Shown: one piece after another, positions 18,883 to 28,726 of the stretch | Layout of the letters: the number at the start of each line of letters is the position of its first letter | Position numbering within the stretch: position 1 is the stretch's first letter | NCBI GenBank assembly: GCA_964019655.1 | Contig: CAXHTR010000001.1 | Span: 1,488,001 to 1,552,000 of the forward strand | Direction: 5' to 3' | Length of the DNA stretch: 64,000 bases | DNA from: Perkinsela sp. pyNocScin1 | Lineage: Eukaryota > Euglenozoa > Kinetoplastea > Prokinetoplastida > Perkinselidae | Program-made: the position numbers and the translations under genes | Notes under the pieces: generated by a model | Databases searched by the model: none | The model's input: only the letters and a program-made list of their open reading frames with translations | Told to the model about the DNA's origin: nothing

Positions 18883-21276
18883 TTAGCTTCCACAAGCGAT
18901 ACACTCCTCAGGTCCTTGTTCAGTTTTACCCGCAAGATCCTCAACGGACCTCTTGCGGTCGTTCTTAGCTTCGTAGTCGACCGTGAACTTAATTGCATCA
19001 ACTGCTGGCCTTGATCGAAGGTAATACATTCCAGTTTTAAGCCCATTTTTCCATCCATAAAAGTGCATTGATGTTATTTGCGCTGTTGTCGGTGACTCTA
19101 AGAAAAGGTTAAGGGATTGACTTTGGTCAATGTAGGCTCCTCGAGCAACAGCCATATTGATCAAATCTTTTTGCTTGATTTCCCATACAGTGCGATAAAT
19201 CTCTTTGAAATTACTGGGTAAGCTTTCAATACCTTGCACACTACCGTTATCAGCGATGATTTGGTTTCTTATCTTTTCATTCCAAAGACCAAGCTTTACC
19301 ATGTCTTTAACCAAATACTTGTTAACTATAGGGAACTCGCCAGAGAGTACACGGCGGAGATAGATGTTGGATGTAAACGGCTCAAAGCATTCGTTATTTC
19401 CCATGATCTGAGATGTAGATGCTGTTGGCATTGGTGCGAGAAGGAGTGAATTTCGTGCACCAAACTTCGAGACGTCCTTTTTCAAATTTTCCCAGTCCCA
19501 CCGCCCACTCTTAGGTTTTACATTCCACAAATCGAATTGCATTTTGCCCAGGCTCAGTGGACTGCCAGAGTAGCTTTCATATGGCCCAAATTTTTGAGCA
19601 AGTTCACAACTCTTTTCCATTGCACCAAAGTATATTGTCTCGAAAATGTCTTCGTTAAGGCGTTGTGCTTCTTCGCTTGTAAAGGGTAGCTTTAGCATAA
19701 GAAAGGTATCTGCCAAGCCTTGCACGCCTATTCCGATGGGTCTATGTTTCAAATTCGAAAACTTTGCCTCTGGAACTGGATAATAATTCGCGTCAATTAC
19801 ACGATTGAGACCGAATGTTACCACTTGAGAAACATACCTCAGCATATCGAAATCAAAGAAAAGCTGACCATCACCGTCGTTCTTTCGCACAAACATTGGA
19901 AGGCAGATTGAAGCAAGGTTGCAAACTGCAACCTCCTCAGGAGAGGTATATTCGATGATTTCGGTGCAAAGATTGCTGCATTTTATTGTCCCAAGGTTGC
20001 TCTGATTGGATTTTTTGTTACACGCATCTTTGTAGAGCATGTATGGTGTTCCTGTTTCTATCTGTGACTCAATTATTTGAAACCAGAGCTCTTGGGCTGT
20101 CACAACCTTGGTGCCCCTGCCTTCTTTTTCATATTTTTCATAAAGCCTTTCGAAGTCATCGCCATAACACTCGGTGAGTCCGGGCGCAGTGTTTGGATCA
20201 AATAAAGTCCAGTTTTCAGACTTCTGTACGCGTTTCATGAAAAGATCTGGAATCCAAAGGCCATAAAAAAGGTCTCGAGCACGCATTTCTTCCTTTCCGG
20301 TGTTCTTTTTGAGAGACAAAAACTCAAAGATATCTGGATGCCAAGGTTCAACGTAAATCGCGAATGCTCCCTTTCGCTTTCCCCCACCTTGGTCAACATA
20401 GCGAGCGGTGTCGTTGAAAACTCTAAGCATCGGCACTAGACCGTTGCTTGTTCCGTTAGTCCCCGTTATGTAACTTCCACAAGACCTGACGTTATGAACA
20501 TGAAGTCCAATTCCTCCAGCTGACTTGCTGATAACAGCACACGTCTTGAGAGTGTCAAAAATTCCAGAAATCGAATCATCTTTCGTTGCGATGAGGAAGC
20601 AGCTACTCATCTGAGGCCTTGGAGTGCCTGCATTGAATAGGGTTGGAGTGGCATGCGTAAACCAGCCTTCAGAGAGCAGCTGATAGCTCTCTTTGACGGA
20701 CTCAAAATCTGGAGCGTGAATACCGATGGCCACGCGAAGAAGCATATACTGCGGTCTCTCAGCTACTTCCATTATGCCATCGTCACTTTCTGTTCGCAGA
20801 AGGTAGGATCTTTCTAGTGTTTTATAGCCAAAGTATTCATACTTCATATCATTCTTTGGCTGTACTAGGGATTCCAAAGCTTCAGCGTGCTCATTTACAA
20901 ACTTTATGACGTAATCAGCGATGAGTGGAGAAAACTCGTTTGTTTTTGGATTGTGATATGCATATAGGTTCCGCATAGTCTGCACAAAACTTTCGCACGT
21001 AGTTTTGTATAGACATGTTACAGCGATTCTGCCAGCTAGTAGGGCATAGTCAGGGTGCTTTGTAGAACTATACGCTGCAGTTTGAGCACAAAGCTCATCA
21101 AGTTTGTGTGTTGTGATTCCGTCAAAGCTACCTTGGACAACAGAGTCCACGATGCCCTCTGGGGATACATATCTTAAATCGAGACCATCTGTCAAGCTTG
21201 TGATCCGCTTCAAGAGCTTTGAGCGCTCAAGTTTCTGCAAATCTGAGCTTCGCTTTACAACTGAGAGCACTGCCAT
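18883..21276 (-). CDS. RNR1: Ribonucleoside-diphosphate reductase large subunit (class Ia)
   Basis: 797 residues, close to the usual length. It reduces ribonucleoside diphosphates to deoxy forms with the small R2 subunit and so supplies dNTPs in the cytosol. The N-terminal ATP-cone ([20 protein letters not shown] onward) carries the allosteric activity site. Catalytic Cys residues are C226 in MSSCFLIA and the later Cys in [12 protein letters not shown]; the radical Cys lies in NLCTEI with its Asn and Glu neighbours. The C-terminal redox pair is [20 protein letters not shown]-type signatures are also present ([18 protein letters not shown]). Nothing essential is missing. Confidence 0.97.
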   Translation of the reverse strand: MAVLSVVKRSSDLQKLERSKLLKRITSLTDGLDLRYVSPEGIVDSVVQGSFDGITTHKLDELCAQTAAYSSTKHPDYALLAGRIAVTCLYKTTCESFVQTMRNLYAYHNPKTNEFSPLIADYVIKFVNEHAEALESLVQPKNDMKYEYFGYKTLERSYLLRTESDDGIMEVAERPQYMLLRVAIGIHAPDFESVKESYQLLSEGWFTHATPTLFNAGTPRPQMSSCFLIATKDDSISGIFDTLKTCAVISKSAGGIGLHVHNVRSCGSYITGTNGTSNGLVPMLRVFNDTARYVDQGGGKRKGAFAIYVEPWHPDIFEFLSLKKNTGKEEMRARDLFYGLWIPDLFMKRVQKSENWTLFDPNTAPGLTECYGDDFERLYEKYEKEGRGTKVVTAQELWFQIIESQIETGTPYMLYKDACNKKSNQSNLGTIKCSNLCTEIIEYTSPEEVAVCNLASICLPMFVRKNDGDGQLFFDFDMLRYVSQVVTFGLNRVIDANYYPVPEAKFSNLKHRPIGIGVQGLADTFLMLKLPFTSEEAQRLNEDIFETIYFGAMEKSCELAQKFGPYESYSGSPLSLGKMQFDLWNVKPKSGRWDWENLKKDVSKFGARNSLLLAPMPTASTSQIMGNNECFEPFTSNIYLRRVLSGEFPIVNKYLVKDMVKLGLWNEKIRNQIIADNGSVQGIESLPSNFKEIYRTVWEIKQKDLINMAVARGAYIDQSQSLNLFLESPTTAQITSMHFYGWKNGLKTGMYYLRSRPAVDAIKFTVDYEAKNDRKRSVEDLAGKTEQGPEECIACGS

Positions 21277-21357
21277 TAGAGTAAGTCTAGAAAATCAAAT
21301 AGATTTAACTCAAAATGGCAAAAATACACTCTAACTGTATGTCATTCATAGTTATTA

Positions 21358-21885
21358 TCATCTCCTTCCGAATGACCTGCCTCCACCTCTCGATGAGCCG
21401 AAACCTCTGCCTCTGACCCCTCGATTTGTAAAGTTTGCCCGGCCCCTTCCACCCATACCACGTCCTCTACCGCCTCGAGAGCTCGAAGTTTGGTCAAACC
21501 TACTTAAAGGAGTAAGTTGCGTTGGACTCAGGAAGATAGGAGCCCCTTTTTTCACACTTCTGGGCTGAATGCCAACCTCAGGAATCACAGAAAACATCAA
21601 ATTTTGAGATCCACCGAGAACTTCATCGATTTTACCCACTTTTGTCTTTGACTCTGTATATACATATGCGTTAAATCTCGGGACAGAACCTGCAACACTG
21701 AAGCGATAAATTAGCCTATCTTCACAAGCATGAACAAATTCTCCAACGCAATCTACGTGCGCTGGGGGGTCTGGCTCTGCCTGCCCCTTGAATCCCCCGC
21801 CTCTGCCTCCACGATGGCTTTGGTTTCTGAATGATCCACGAGCAAACTGGCCCCTTCCACGCGAATAACCTGCATTTCCATACAT
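21358..21885 (-). CDS. GAR1: H/ACA snoRNP protein GAR1
   Basis: The frame extends upstream to 21960, but that end begins with GTG. ATG codons lie at 21927 and 21885, and I choose 21885 because it gives MYGNAGYSRGRGQF and leads directly into the RGG region. The core carries GEFVHACEDRLIYRFS, VPRFNAYVYTESK, KVGKIDEVLGG and GAPIFLSPTQLTPLSRF, the standard GAR1 fold. Gly/Arg-rich RGG tails flank it on both sides, as in yeast and human GAR1. GAR1 is part of the H/ACA RNP with dyskerin, NOP10 and NHP2 and supports pseudouridylation and rRNA processing in the nucleolus. It lies between RNR1 and cyclophilin A with short gaps. Confidence 0.95.
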   Translation of the reverse strand: MYGNAGYSRGRGQFARGSFRNQSHRGGRGGGFKGQAEPDPPAHVDCVGEFVHACEDRLIYRFSVAGSVPRFNAYVYTESKTKVGKIDEVLGGSQNLMFSVIPEVGIQPRSVKKGAPIFLSPTQLTPLSRFDQTSSSRGGRGRGMGGRGRANFTNRGVRGRGFGSSRGGGRSFGRR

Positions 21886-22001
21886 TTCGAATTGAGCAAT
21901 TGAATTGAAACGAGTAATATGCGGCATAGTGCTCAAATGCTTGAATTTCAAAATTTGCACATTATATTTATTTATTTATAAATGAAATTTCCTTATTCAT
22001 T

Positions 22002-22526
22002 TTAAAGCTGTCCACAGTTGCTGATGGAAACTGCCTGGCGAGTCATGCCATTGCTTGTTCCCTGAAGTTCCATTTTCTTCAAAATGTCGTTTCCTTCAAC
22101 AAGCTTGCCGAAAACGACGTGCTTTCCGTCAAGCCATGGAGTATCAGCAGTGCAGATGAAGAACTGCGATCCATTCGTATTTGGGCCTGCATTTGCCATT
22201 GACAGGCAGCCGAAGCCAGTGTGTCTTCCAGCCTTACCTTGGAAACTTTCATCATTGAACTTTCTGCCATAGATTGACTCACCTCCCGTGCCATTATGAT
22301 TGGTAAAGTCTCCACCTTGGCACATAAATCCAGGAATAATACGATGGAAAACAGAGCCTAAGAAATGCAATGGCTTGCCAGAGGCACCTTTGCCCTTTTC
22401 ACCGGTGCACAGGGCTCTGAAATTCTCTGCAGTCTTTGGGACAGTGTCTGCGTAGAGCTCAAACACTAAGCGGCCAGCTGGGGAGCCTGCTATCGCAACA
22501 TCCATGAATACTTTTGGATTACTCAT
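22002..22526 (-). CDS. CYPA: Cyclophilin A, canonical
   Basis: 174 residues consisting almost wholly of one cyclophilin domain. Catalytic and ligand residues are all intact: [28 protein letters not shown] and [12 protein letters not shown] (the Trp121 equivalent is kept, so cyclosporin binding is expected). The KGASGKPLH loop is a few residues longer than in human CypA, a form common in plants, algae and several protists. It acts as a cytosolic or nuclear peptidyl-prolyl isomerase. The start ([10 protein letters not shown]) is standard. Only 41 bp separate its stop from the GAR1 frame. Confidence 0.97.
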   Translation of the reverse strand: MSNPKVFMDVAIAGSPAGRLVFELYADTVPKTAENFRALCTGEKGKGASGKPLHFLGSVFHRIIPGFMCQGGDFTNHNGTGGESIYGRKFNDESFQGKAGRHTGFGCLSMANAGPNTNGSQFFICTADTPWLDGKHVVFGKLVEGNDILKKMELQGTSNGMTRQAVSISNCGQL

Positions 22527-22600
22527 TTTGAAAATTTACAAAGATCAATTCGTTATTTGAGAATTGTGCTTCCCTAAACATATCATGAGCTTTGATAGTG

Positions 22601-22963
22601 CTAAATGAAAGCAAGACAAGAGTAGCAAGAAGAGCAGTAAGAGCTGATGATGCGCCAAACTTCTCGGGGTGAGCACTTTTCCTTGTAGCTGCTTCCGAAA
22701 AAGGTCAATCGGGATGGTAAGCTTGGCTTGAGTTGTGAACGTTTAAAGGTCGTGTCGTAAGAAGCTATTTGGGATTTATTCAGTTGTTTAGGATTTTTGC
22801 TTGATGACTTGCGCCAAAGCTCGCTCATTGGCTCTACGAACAAACTCAAATGCTTCATTTCAGTTGATCGCAAAAGTTGAAGAGACGGGATGCGCTTTTC
22901 TTCAATTATGCATTCAATATGACAGAATGCAAGGCACAGGTGGAAATATGCAGAAATGGGCAT
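22601..22963 (-). CDS. Doubtful small ORF between cyclophilin A and DPH7
   Basis: An ATG-started frame of 120 codons in the otherwise empty 513-bp gap 22527-23039, co-directional with its neighbours. The middle is basic and polar (WRKSSSKNPKQLNKSQ); the end is Cys/Ser-rich and mildly hydrophobic (YCSSCYSCLAFI). No domain is recognised. In this genome most gaps are under 200 bp, so a gene here is plausible, but the translation has no compelling protein-like features and the gap may simply hold regulatory DNA. Confidence 0.3.
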   Translation of the reverse strand: MPISAYFHLCLAFCHIECIIEEKRIPSLQLLRSTEMKHLSLFVEPMSELWRKSSSKNPKQLNKSQIASYDTTFKRSQLKPSLPSRLTFFGSSYKEKCSPREVWRIISSYCSSCYSCLAFI

Positions 22964-23039
22964 TTTGTGTGGATACTAAAGAAACTTCCAAAGGGTACTG
23001 ATCATGAACTATTGCCATGCATACAACAATCGACCGAAG

Positions 23040-24497
23040 TCAAAAGTTGAATAATTTCAACTTACTTCGATAATACGTAATACTCACCATCTTGTGCAGC
23101 GGAGGTCTGTCGCGCGGTTGAGGGAAGGGTGCTACTTCAGCCACATAAGTTAGATCATCGAAGTCGCTATTGTCTAAATCCTGAATTTTCAAGCTGACAT
23201 CAAAAAAGTTTTGGTGACCATTATCGAAAGAATTTTCTCGAAGCAATTCCGACAAACTTTGAGGCTCATAAGTAATCACTTGAAGTCCTCCGTACATGCA
23301 AGTTACGAGAAAGGCTGATCTATTTTGCTCTGTCGCAACATCCGAAAATTGCTTAATTCGCCATGGGCCACCACGCGTAGGAATTTGTGCCAGGTAGACG
23401 GGGTGAAGCTCGTTACTTAGGTCATACAAGCGAATAATGTCGTCATAACAACCAACTAAGAACCTCGATGTGCATGATTCGGCATAGCACAATTGCTTGG
23501 AAGTTTCACAAGGTTCTTTAACTTGGCATATGCTAACAACACCAGCCGGAAACTTCACAACTGAAATTAATCGAAGGTGATCGGTATCATTTTTTTGGAA
23601 GCTCCAGATTTTCCAGAGGCCATCATCAGCTCCCGTACTAAATATTATGCTCTGCACTGCATTTTTACTGCCATGCACTTTACAGCACCAAATTTCCATC
23701 TCATGCGCAGTGAAGACGGAAATAATTCGCTGTTGCTTTAAGGAATAGTCGAAGGCTTCGTAAACAATGACTTTTCCACTGCTATATGCAGAAAACAAAA
23801 GCAACATTGATTCACAATTTTCCACTATTTTGTGCTGGTCTGAGAAGTTATAGCGCTCAGCTCCATGCACTCGTTCTTGCTGACTGGCTTTTGAACGTTG
23901 CATTTCGGAAACGTTGTCACAGAGATCTAATGCATGCTGGCGAGATATTCCATGAAATTTACTTCGTATATTTTCCTCGCAAATGCCTCCAAATGATGCT
24001 GCAAAATCAAAGGAAGTGCACATCCCGTATTCGTGTGCTCTATGAAAATCCAAGTTTGGAGAAAAACTGGCTACTTTTTCAGCCCTAGAACCAAGGCCTA
24101 CTGATTTCATGCTAAATAAATCAAGAGAGGCATCCGAACGGCAAACGGCAAGCTTGCACGACTTTGGATGAGATTCTCTGAAGTACACAGGATTTCCATG
24201 ATTATATATTTCATGCATAGAAAATATTGCACTTCCGGCTGTCTGGGGTAGAAGTTCGATTCCGCACGTGAGTATTTCTACATGATTTTTTCTTTTCTTC
24301 TTCACATGGGTAGTATTTCTGAGTGTGAGAAGAGCTACTTCTCCAGCATGGGATCTGTTACCTGCTAGATACCGATAATTTCCGAGATAAATCCGACACG
24401 TATAAGTGGATCGCACCTGATTCTTATCTAATTGTATATTCTCTACGTAGAATAAATTCCCCTTGACAGCGTGTATACTCGAGCAGCAAGGCTGCAT
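23040..24497 (-). CDS. DPH7: Diphthine methyltransferase (DPH7/WDR85-like WD40 protein)
   Basis: 485 residues with degenerate WD40 repeats. The second half matches the DPH7 pattern: FTAHEMEIWCCKV, FSTGADDGLWKIWSF, FPAGVVSICQV, FLVGCYDDIIRLYDL, TRGGPWRIKQFS and LVTCMYGGLQV, in that order. DPH7 removes the methyl ester from diphthine on translation factor eEF2, allowing the final amidation to diphthamide. The N-terminal third is poorly conserved, as usual in this family. It is the first gene of the minus-strand block, divergent from the karyogamy gene, with 148 bp between the two starts. Confidence 0.82.
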   Translation of the reverse strand: MQPCCSSIHAVKGNLFYVENIQLDKNQVRSTYTCRIYLGNYRYLAGNRSHAGEVALLTLRNTTHVKKKRKNHVEILTCGIELLPQTAGSAIFSMHEIYNHGNPVYFRESHPKSCKLAVCRSDASLDLFSMKSVGLGSRAEKVASFSPNLDFHRAHEYGMCTSFDFAASFGGICEENIRSKFHGISRQHALDLCDNVSEMQRSKASQQERVHGAERYNFSDQHKIVENCESMLLLFSAYSSGKVIVYEAFDYSLKQQRIISVFTAHEMEIWCCKVHGSKNAVQSIIFSTGADDGLWKIWSFQKNDTDHLRLISVVKFPAGVVSICQVKEPCETSKQLCYAESCTSRFLVGCYDDIIRLYDLSNELHPVYLAQIPTRGGPWRIKQFSDVATEQNRSAFLVTCMYGGLQVITYEPQSLSELLRENSFDNGHQNFFDVSLKIQDLDNSDFDDLTYVAEVAPFPQPRDRPPLHKMVSITYYRSKLKLFNF

Positions 24498-24645
24498 AAT
24501 CTAACAAAAAATTAATAAATGCGTAAGATATAAAATGAAGTGCCAACCCACATAGCGATCGTGGTAAAAAGCAAGTTGTATTGATTCACATCTCACTATC
24601 ATTTTTTTCATAGCTATGTCTCTCTGTACACTGTAGATCTTTTTT
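24498..24645. promoter_or_regulatory. Divergent intergenic region at the strand switch
   Basis: 148 bp between the start of DPH7 (leftward) and the start of the KAR5-like gene (rightward). It is AT-rich with T-runs but has no recognised motif. It must contain or overlap promoters for both, and it separates a block of nine or ten minus-strand genes from a block of seventeen plus-strand genes. Confidence 0.45.
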
Positions 24646-26559
24646 ATGGTTAATTTTAGAGATATTATGATACATGCATTGTATTGGCTTGCTTCTACGC
24701 AATACGGGACGACGAATGAGCAAATGCACTCTGAAGAGCACCCTGTGCTTGGCATATTAAGATCTACACAGCACTCTTCAGTGCTACACTCAGCCTATGA
24801 AAAATCCAAGGCCTCGAAATGTTGGTTCGATGCAATAGAAAACCTTTTAAAGCTATCAAAAAAGCACACTTCCATCAACAGCTCCTGCTCTCCAATATTT
24901 TGCAGCATAATAGGCCCTGCCTCAGATTTTCAGCACCATAAAGCTTCTACGCCAGAAATTATACGACAAAATCTTAGTTTGGCTTTTACAAACTGCCAAT
25001 TGAAGGAAGATGGCTTAGAAACCTATCCGACACTCAATGAACTAGTAGCTGCTCAAAGCATGTCTAATCTTAGCAAAGTCAGTGTGTTGGATGTTGAACG
25101 TGCATCAAGTGCTAAGATGACGTATGGCATCTATACTCAATACCGGCTGCATATTCTCTCTCTCTGCAGTATTTTAGAAGATCAAGGAAGGGGGCTGATA
25201 ATGAATGAGTCAGTTAACAACCTGATCGATTTTTCTCTTGATTTATCCGGGAACATTCGCGAGTGTTTAGTGGGGTTCAAGAAACTCCAATCCGCTCACG
25301 ACCAACTTCTTGCATCCTGTGAAGCCATTGGAGAAAAGATGAATATGCAGATGCAAGACAGATTTTCAGATTCTGATACTCTTGCTAAACAGTTATCTGC
25401 AATACAGTCAAGCATGCATGAGACTTTTGCAGAAATTCAAGAGGCCTCCCAGAAGAATAAACCAGCACTCACTGCTCTTGAGCATTCACTAGCAAAGTCT
25501 GTAGAAGACTCATCTAAATTTAACGCATTGCTTCATATTGGAGGAAACTACCTCGAAGAAATCATAAATATTTCTCAAGATACAAAATCGGCAATGCTCT
25601 CGCTGTTCAAAGTCAGTAATGCTTCATTATCTCTACAGAGTGAGACTTTGGAAAGGACGCATAGCATTGCAGATGCTAATATAATCATAACTAAATCTTT
25701 TGACGGCTTTCTGCGGGCTATGAGCATTCTAAGTGAGAAACAGCAATATCTATCGGATATTTTTAAGGGAACATCAAAAAATCTTACTGACTTTGACCAT
25801 CAAATTACCCGGGTGATGGCTCATCAATTATCGATGATTGATAGAATCCAATACAACCTGCGGGATACGACAGATCAACTTCAACATCACAAGGATGGAT
25901 TTGCTCAGATGCAGAGCTACTTTATTCATGGTCTCGACTCTATAAACCACTTTCAGCATATTTACGAAGTTTATTCGTCGAAAATTTTTGAAATCTTCTC
26001 GGTCTTTAAACTTCTCGTATTGCTAAAGCTTGTGACACTGTTTACGCCATTCTCATGGTCGCAAGAGCTATTTTACGCTTCTCTTATCGGAAAGTGGATA
26101 GCCTCTTCCACACATCACCATGAGATTTTCGGCAACTTATGCTCTAAAAACCCGTCATTTCTGTTAATAACTTCGGTCCTAGGGCTGCTCGTGGTCACTT
26201 GTGTACATTTTTATTCGATGAACTCTCGCGAAGGGTCGAGCAGTGCATTCTGCTGCCATAACAAAAGGCAATTGAAAGAGCCCTTCCTAGGGAGAATCGG
26301 GGTGCTGCTTGGGAAACTTTTTAGCAATAATTCGATGGGAAAGTGTCGAATGTTCGAATGTATGATGGAAAACTGGCGCGCACAGCTGTTTAAAGGCTCA
26401 AAAGCAACGGTATTACCTGTGGATGCTGATAATTTATGGGCTAAAAGCACATCAAGCATCAAAAATAATGAAAAGCGATCTTATATAATAGCCAAAGAAA
26501 GCATAGTGAGCCCTGAGCCTTATCGAAGTGCTCACTTCAATTTAAACTTATCAAAATAA
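24646..26559 (+). CDS. Nuclear fusion protein, KAR5/GEX1/Brambleberry family
   Basis: 637 residues. The N-terminal Cys-rich signature of the family is visible: SKCWFDAIENLLKL (58-71), a Cys pair near 81-86, and IRQNLSLAFTNCQLKEDG (106-123), which matches the R-x-x-LA-x-x-x-T-x-C-x-L pattern. A long coiled-coil region occupies about 200-440. It is followed by hydrophobic segments near 450-490 and LLITSVLGLLVVTCVHFYSM near 505-525, then a basic tail. Kar5 in yeast, GEX1 in plants and Brambleberry in fish are nuclear-envelope proteins needed for fusion of parental nuclei after mating. The same role here is inferred from motif order, Cys pattern and topology. Only 12 bp separate it from the next gene. 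Confidence 0.7.
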   Translation: MVNFRDIMIHALYWLASTQYGTTNEQMHSEEHPVLGILRSTQHSSVLHSAYEKSKASKCWFDAIENLLKLSKKHTSINSSCSPIFCSIIGPASDFQHHKASTPEIIRQNLSLAFTNCQLKEDGLETYPTLNELVAAQSMSNLSKVSVLDVERASSAKMTYGIYTQYRLHILSLCSILEDQGRGLIMNESVNNLIDFSLDLSGNIRECLVGFKKLQSAHDQLLASCEAIGEKMNMQMQDRFSDSDTLAKQLSAIQSSMHETFAEIQEASQKNKPALTALEHSLAKSVEDSSKFNALLHIGGNYLEEIINISQDTKSAMLSLFKVSNASLSLQSETLERTHSIADANIIITKSFDGFLRAMSILSEKQQYLSDIFKGTSKNLTDFDHQITRVMAHQLSMIDRIQYNLRDTTDQLQHHKDGFAQMQSYFIHGLDSINHFQHIYEVYSSKIFEIFSVFKLLVLLKLVTLFTPFSWSQELFYASLIGKWIASSTHHHEIFGNLCSKNPSFLLITSVLGLLVVTCVHFYSMNSREGSSSAFCCHNKRQLKEPFLGRIGVLLGKLFSNNSMGKCRMFECMMENWRAQLFKGSKATVLPVDADNLWAKSTSSIKNNEKRSYIIAKESIVSPEPYRSAHFNLNLSK

Positions 26560-26571
26560 TATAATACATGT

Positions 26572-27450
26572 ATGCATCTATTGAAATCTTGCAATTCATG
26601 CGATGGTTGCGTGAGTAAAAACCCCACAATGAATGTAGCACCTTTCCAAAATATTTACATTCAGTACTCTATGAGCCGGTGTGGATCTTACTGCTTAAAG
26701 CAAATTATCATACCGTATGGGCTGTTCGGCGATGGCAGCGGGATAAGGCAAGCTCTTGCTCGTGAAATTCCTGACTTCAAGCGCTCATATCCATCGATCC
26801 GTATCAGCCTTCGACCAAGGGTTAGACCGGAAAACAAGCTGACGGCCATTTACAACGATGGTAGTCACTGCTCAATCGACATCTCTCGGAAATCTTCCCA
26901 TAGCATTCTCTCAATAATGCACGAGCTTCTACATACTGCAAATGACGAAATTAAATACTTTCGCAATGACTCGCTGCATTTTTCTCGGGAAAGTGTGCAA
27001 GGTCCTTGGAACCCATACCTTTTCATGGGTGAATCTCATCAGCCCAAAAAGGACACGGCACTCTGGGACCGAAAGTTGTCTGATGAGGAATGGGAGCATT
27101 ATGTTCAGAAATACTCTTCTGTTTGGGAAAATGATCAGAAAATTGTAAATGATCATGCATCTTCCCAATCAAAGCTTTATGCAGAGGAAAGTCGTCAGGT
27201 AAAAGATCGATGGAAGAGGCATATTACGCAAGATATGCCCACTGACATGGAAGACCACGCAAACAAGCTTAAGAAGCTTGCTGCGAAGAAAACTCGTCCT
27301 AAAAAACCATCACTTGCAGAATATAGCCTATTTTCTTCGCCATGCTATAGCAAGCTGGGAAGCGATGCATTATCTATGCTTCGTAGTAAACAGTCATCAC
27401 AGCTTGTTCAGTGGTGGAACAAGCGAAGAGAACAGCTTAAGTCACCCTGA
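26572..27450 (+). CDS. MRPL43: Mitochondrial large-subunit ribosomal protein mL43
   Basis: 292 residues. The L51/S25/CI-B8 thioredoxin-like domain spans about residues 25-125: CGSYCLKQIIIPYGLFGDGS, GIRQALAREIPDFKRSYP, IRISLRPRVRPENKLTAIY and DISRKSSHSILSIMHELL. This is the pattern of mL43, a core protein of the mitochondrial ribosomal large subunit. A Lys/Glu/Trp-rich C-terminal extension of about 165 residues has no identified domain and is much longer than the family core. In-frame Met codons at residues 20 and 34 are alternative starts. The annotated start lies 12 bp after the stop of the upstream gene, so transcription signals must overlap that gene. Confidence 0.83.
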   Translation: MHLLKSCNSCDGCVSKNPTMNVAPFQNIYIQYSMSRCGSYCLKQIIIPYGLFGDGSGIRQALAREIPDFKRSYPSIRISLRPRVRPENKLTAIYNDGSHCSIDISRKSSHSILSIMHELLHTANDEIKYFRNDSLHFSRESVQGPWNPYLFMGESHQPKKDTALWDRKLSDEEWEHYVQKYSSVWENDQKIVNDHASSQSKLYAEESRQVKDRWKRHITQDMPTDMEDHANKLKKLAAKKTRPKKPSLAEYSLFSSPCYSKLGSDALSMLRSKQSSQLVQWWNKRREQLKSP

Positions 27451-27544
27451 GATAGAAGCCTCACATTGTGTGATGACATTGGTCTTGTTTGCTCGTATGT
27501 ACCTTCTACTCTGCACACTACGCCCGTGTTTTTGAAGTAATACA

Positions 27545-28654
27545 ATGCGCATTATCTTTGAGTATGTAAGCGGTCCCGAGCGATGCAGAAAAAGGGCATG
27601 TATAGTCATTGATATGGAGCATCCTCAGAATCCAGGTGCTTCCTTCAAAACGATTTTAGGTAAAAGAGGCACAGAGGTCATCATTGATGACCATCCAGAA
27701 TCAATCTGTAGTCGAAAGCATGCAAGCATTGAACTCATGTATCCTCAAGGGACCTTCGAGATCTGTGACCTTCAAAGCTCAAATGGCACATTTGTCAATA
27801 GAACAAGGATCAGCCGGCAGCTATTGCACGATGGCGATGAGGTCATTTTTGGGGGTGGTCAGTCGATTCCCCTCGGTACGAACATGAGCCTTGAGCAGCA
27901 AAGCAACCCTTTAGTTACAGTTTGGAAGGTAAAAATTCCTGACGCCTTTCCTAAACAACTGCTTGATACAAATGAAAGACCTTTCCCGGCTAAATATCTC
28001 GGTGAATCAAAGTCCGTCACTACAGCAGATGTAGAAAGTATGCCTGTGGGACAATTTGAAACAACCGTGCTCATGGCTGAATATCCGGAAGATTCACCCC
28101 TCGATACTCCAAAAAATACTGCTGATTCCAACTCAAGCGACCCCAAAACTTCGAAAAATGACGCACAGACACTAAGTGAATATTCACCTTGCCATTCCTT
28201 TGACGAAATAATGCCCAGAAAACTCTTTGCATCTAAGATAGGCTCTTTTGTTACGAAAGGGGTAGACAAGCTACAGTTTCTTGAGTCCGCATGGAAATGG
28301 TCGCAACTATCCCCTAACCCTGATCAACACGGTCAATTCATACAGCTTTCTGTGCGAACTTCCGATATTCTCGCCATACGGTATTCCACCAGCCCTAGAT
28401 CAGGGATGGAAATGTCGGATCCCTGTCCATTTTTTATAAATATTGTAGTTAAAAAGGCCCCTGACTGTGTATCGACTGACCTCTTTGTACCCTCGCTTGT
28501 TCAAAAACGAATGAATGGCTGCTTATCGAGTGACCTCGCTATGGATATTGTTTTTTTCCTTGAAAGAGGAACAAGTGTCAAATGCCTGATTAACTCTATC
28601 AAAGAAAACTATTGCCATTTTGAATTCTCGAAAAACATGCATGATATGGGATGA
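27545..28654 (+). CDS. FHA-domain protein
   Basis: 369 residues. A forkhead-associated domain lies at about residues 20-105 with the conserved phosphothreonine-binding elements: ILGKRG, SICSRKHASIEL, then DLQSSNGTFVN and LHDGDEVIFGG. Such domains read phosphothreonine in DNA-damage, transport or RNA-processing proteins. The region from about 115 to 230 is Ser/Pro-rich and likely disordered; it includes several TP and SP pairs that could be phosphorylated. The last 140 residues (FLESAWKWSQLSP onward) form a conserved-looking globular part that I cannot assign. Confidence 0.75.
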   Translation: MRIIFEYVSGPERCRKRACIVIDMEHPQNPGASFKTILGKRGTEVIIDDHPESICSRKHASIELMYPQGTFEICDLQSSNGTFVNRTRISRQLLHDGDEVIFGGGQSIPLGTNMSLEQQSNPLVTVWKVKIPDAFPKQLLDTNERPFPAKYLGESKSVTTADVESMPVGQFETTVLMAEYPEDSPLDTPKNTADSNSSDPKTSKNDAQTLSEYSPCHSFDEIMPRKLFASKIGSFVTKGVDKLQFLESAWKWSQLSPNPDQHGQFIQLSVRTSDILAIRYSTSPRSGMEMSDPCPFFINIVVKKAPDCVSTDLFVPSLVQKRMNGCLSSDLAMDIVFFLERGTSVKCLINSIKENYCHFEFSKNMHDMG

Positions 28655-28726
28655 AACTTAAGATTATCTCGCTACTCAATCGAAGTACCCATAGCTATAA
28701 GAATTATGATGCTTTTAGCATGACTA

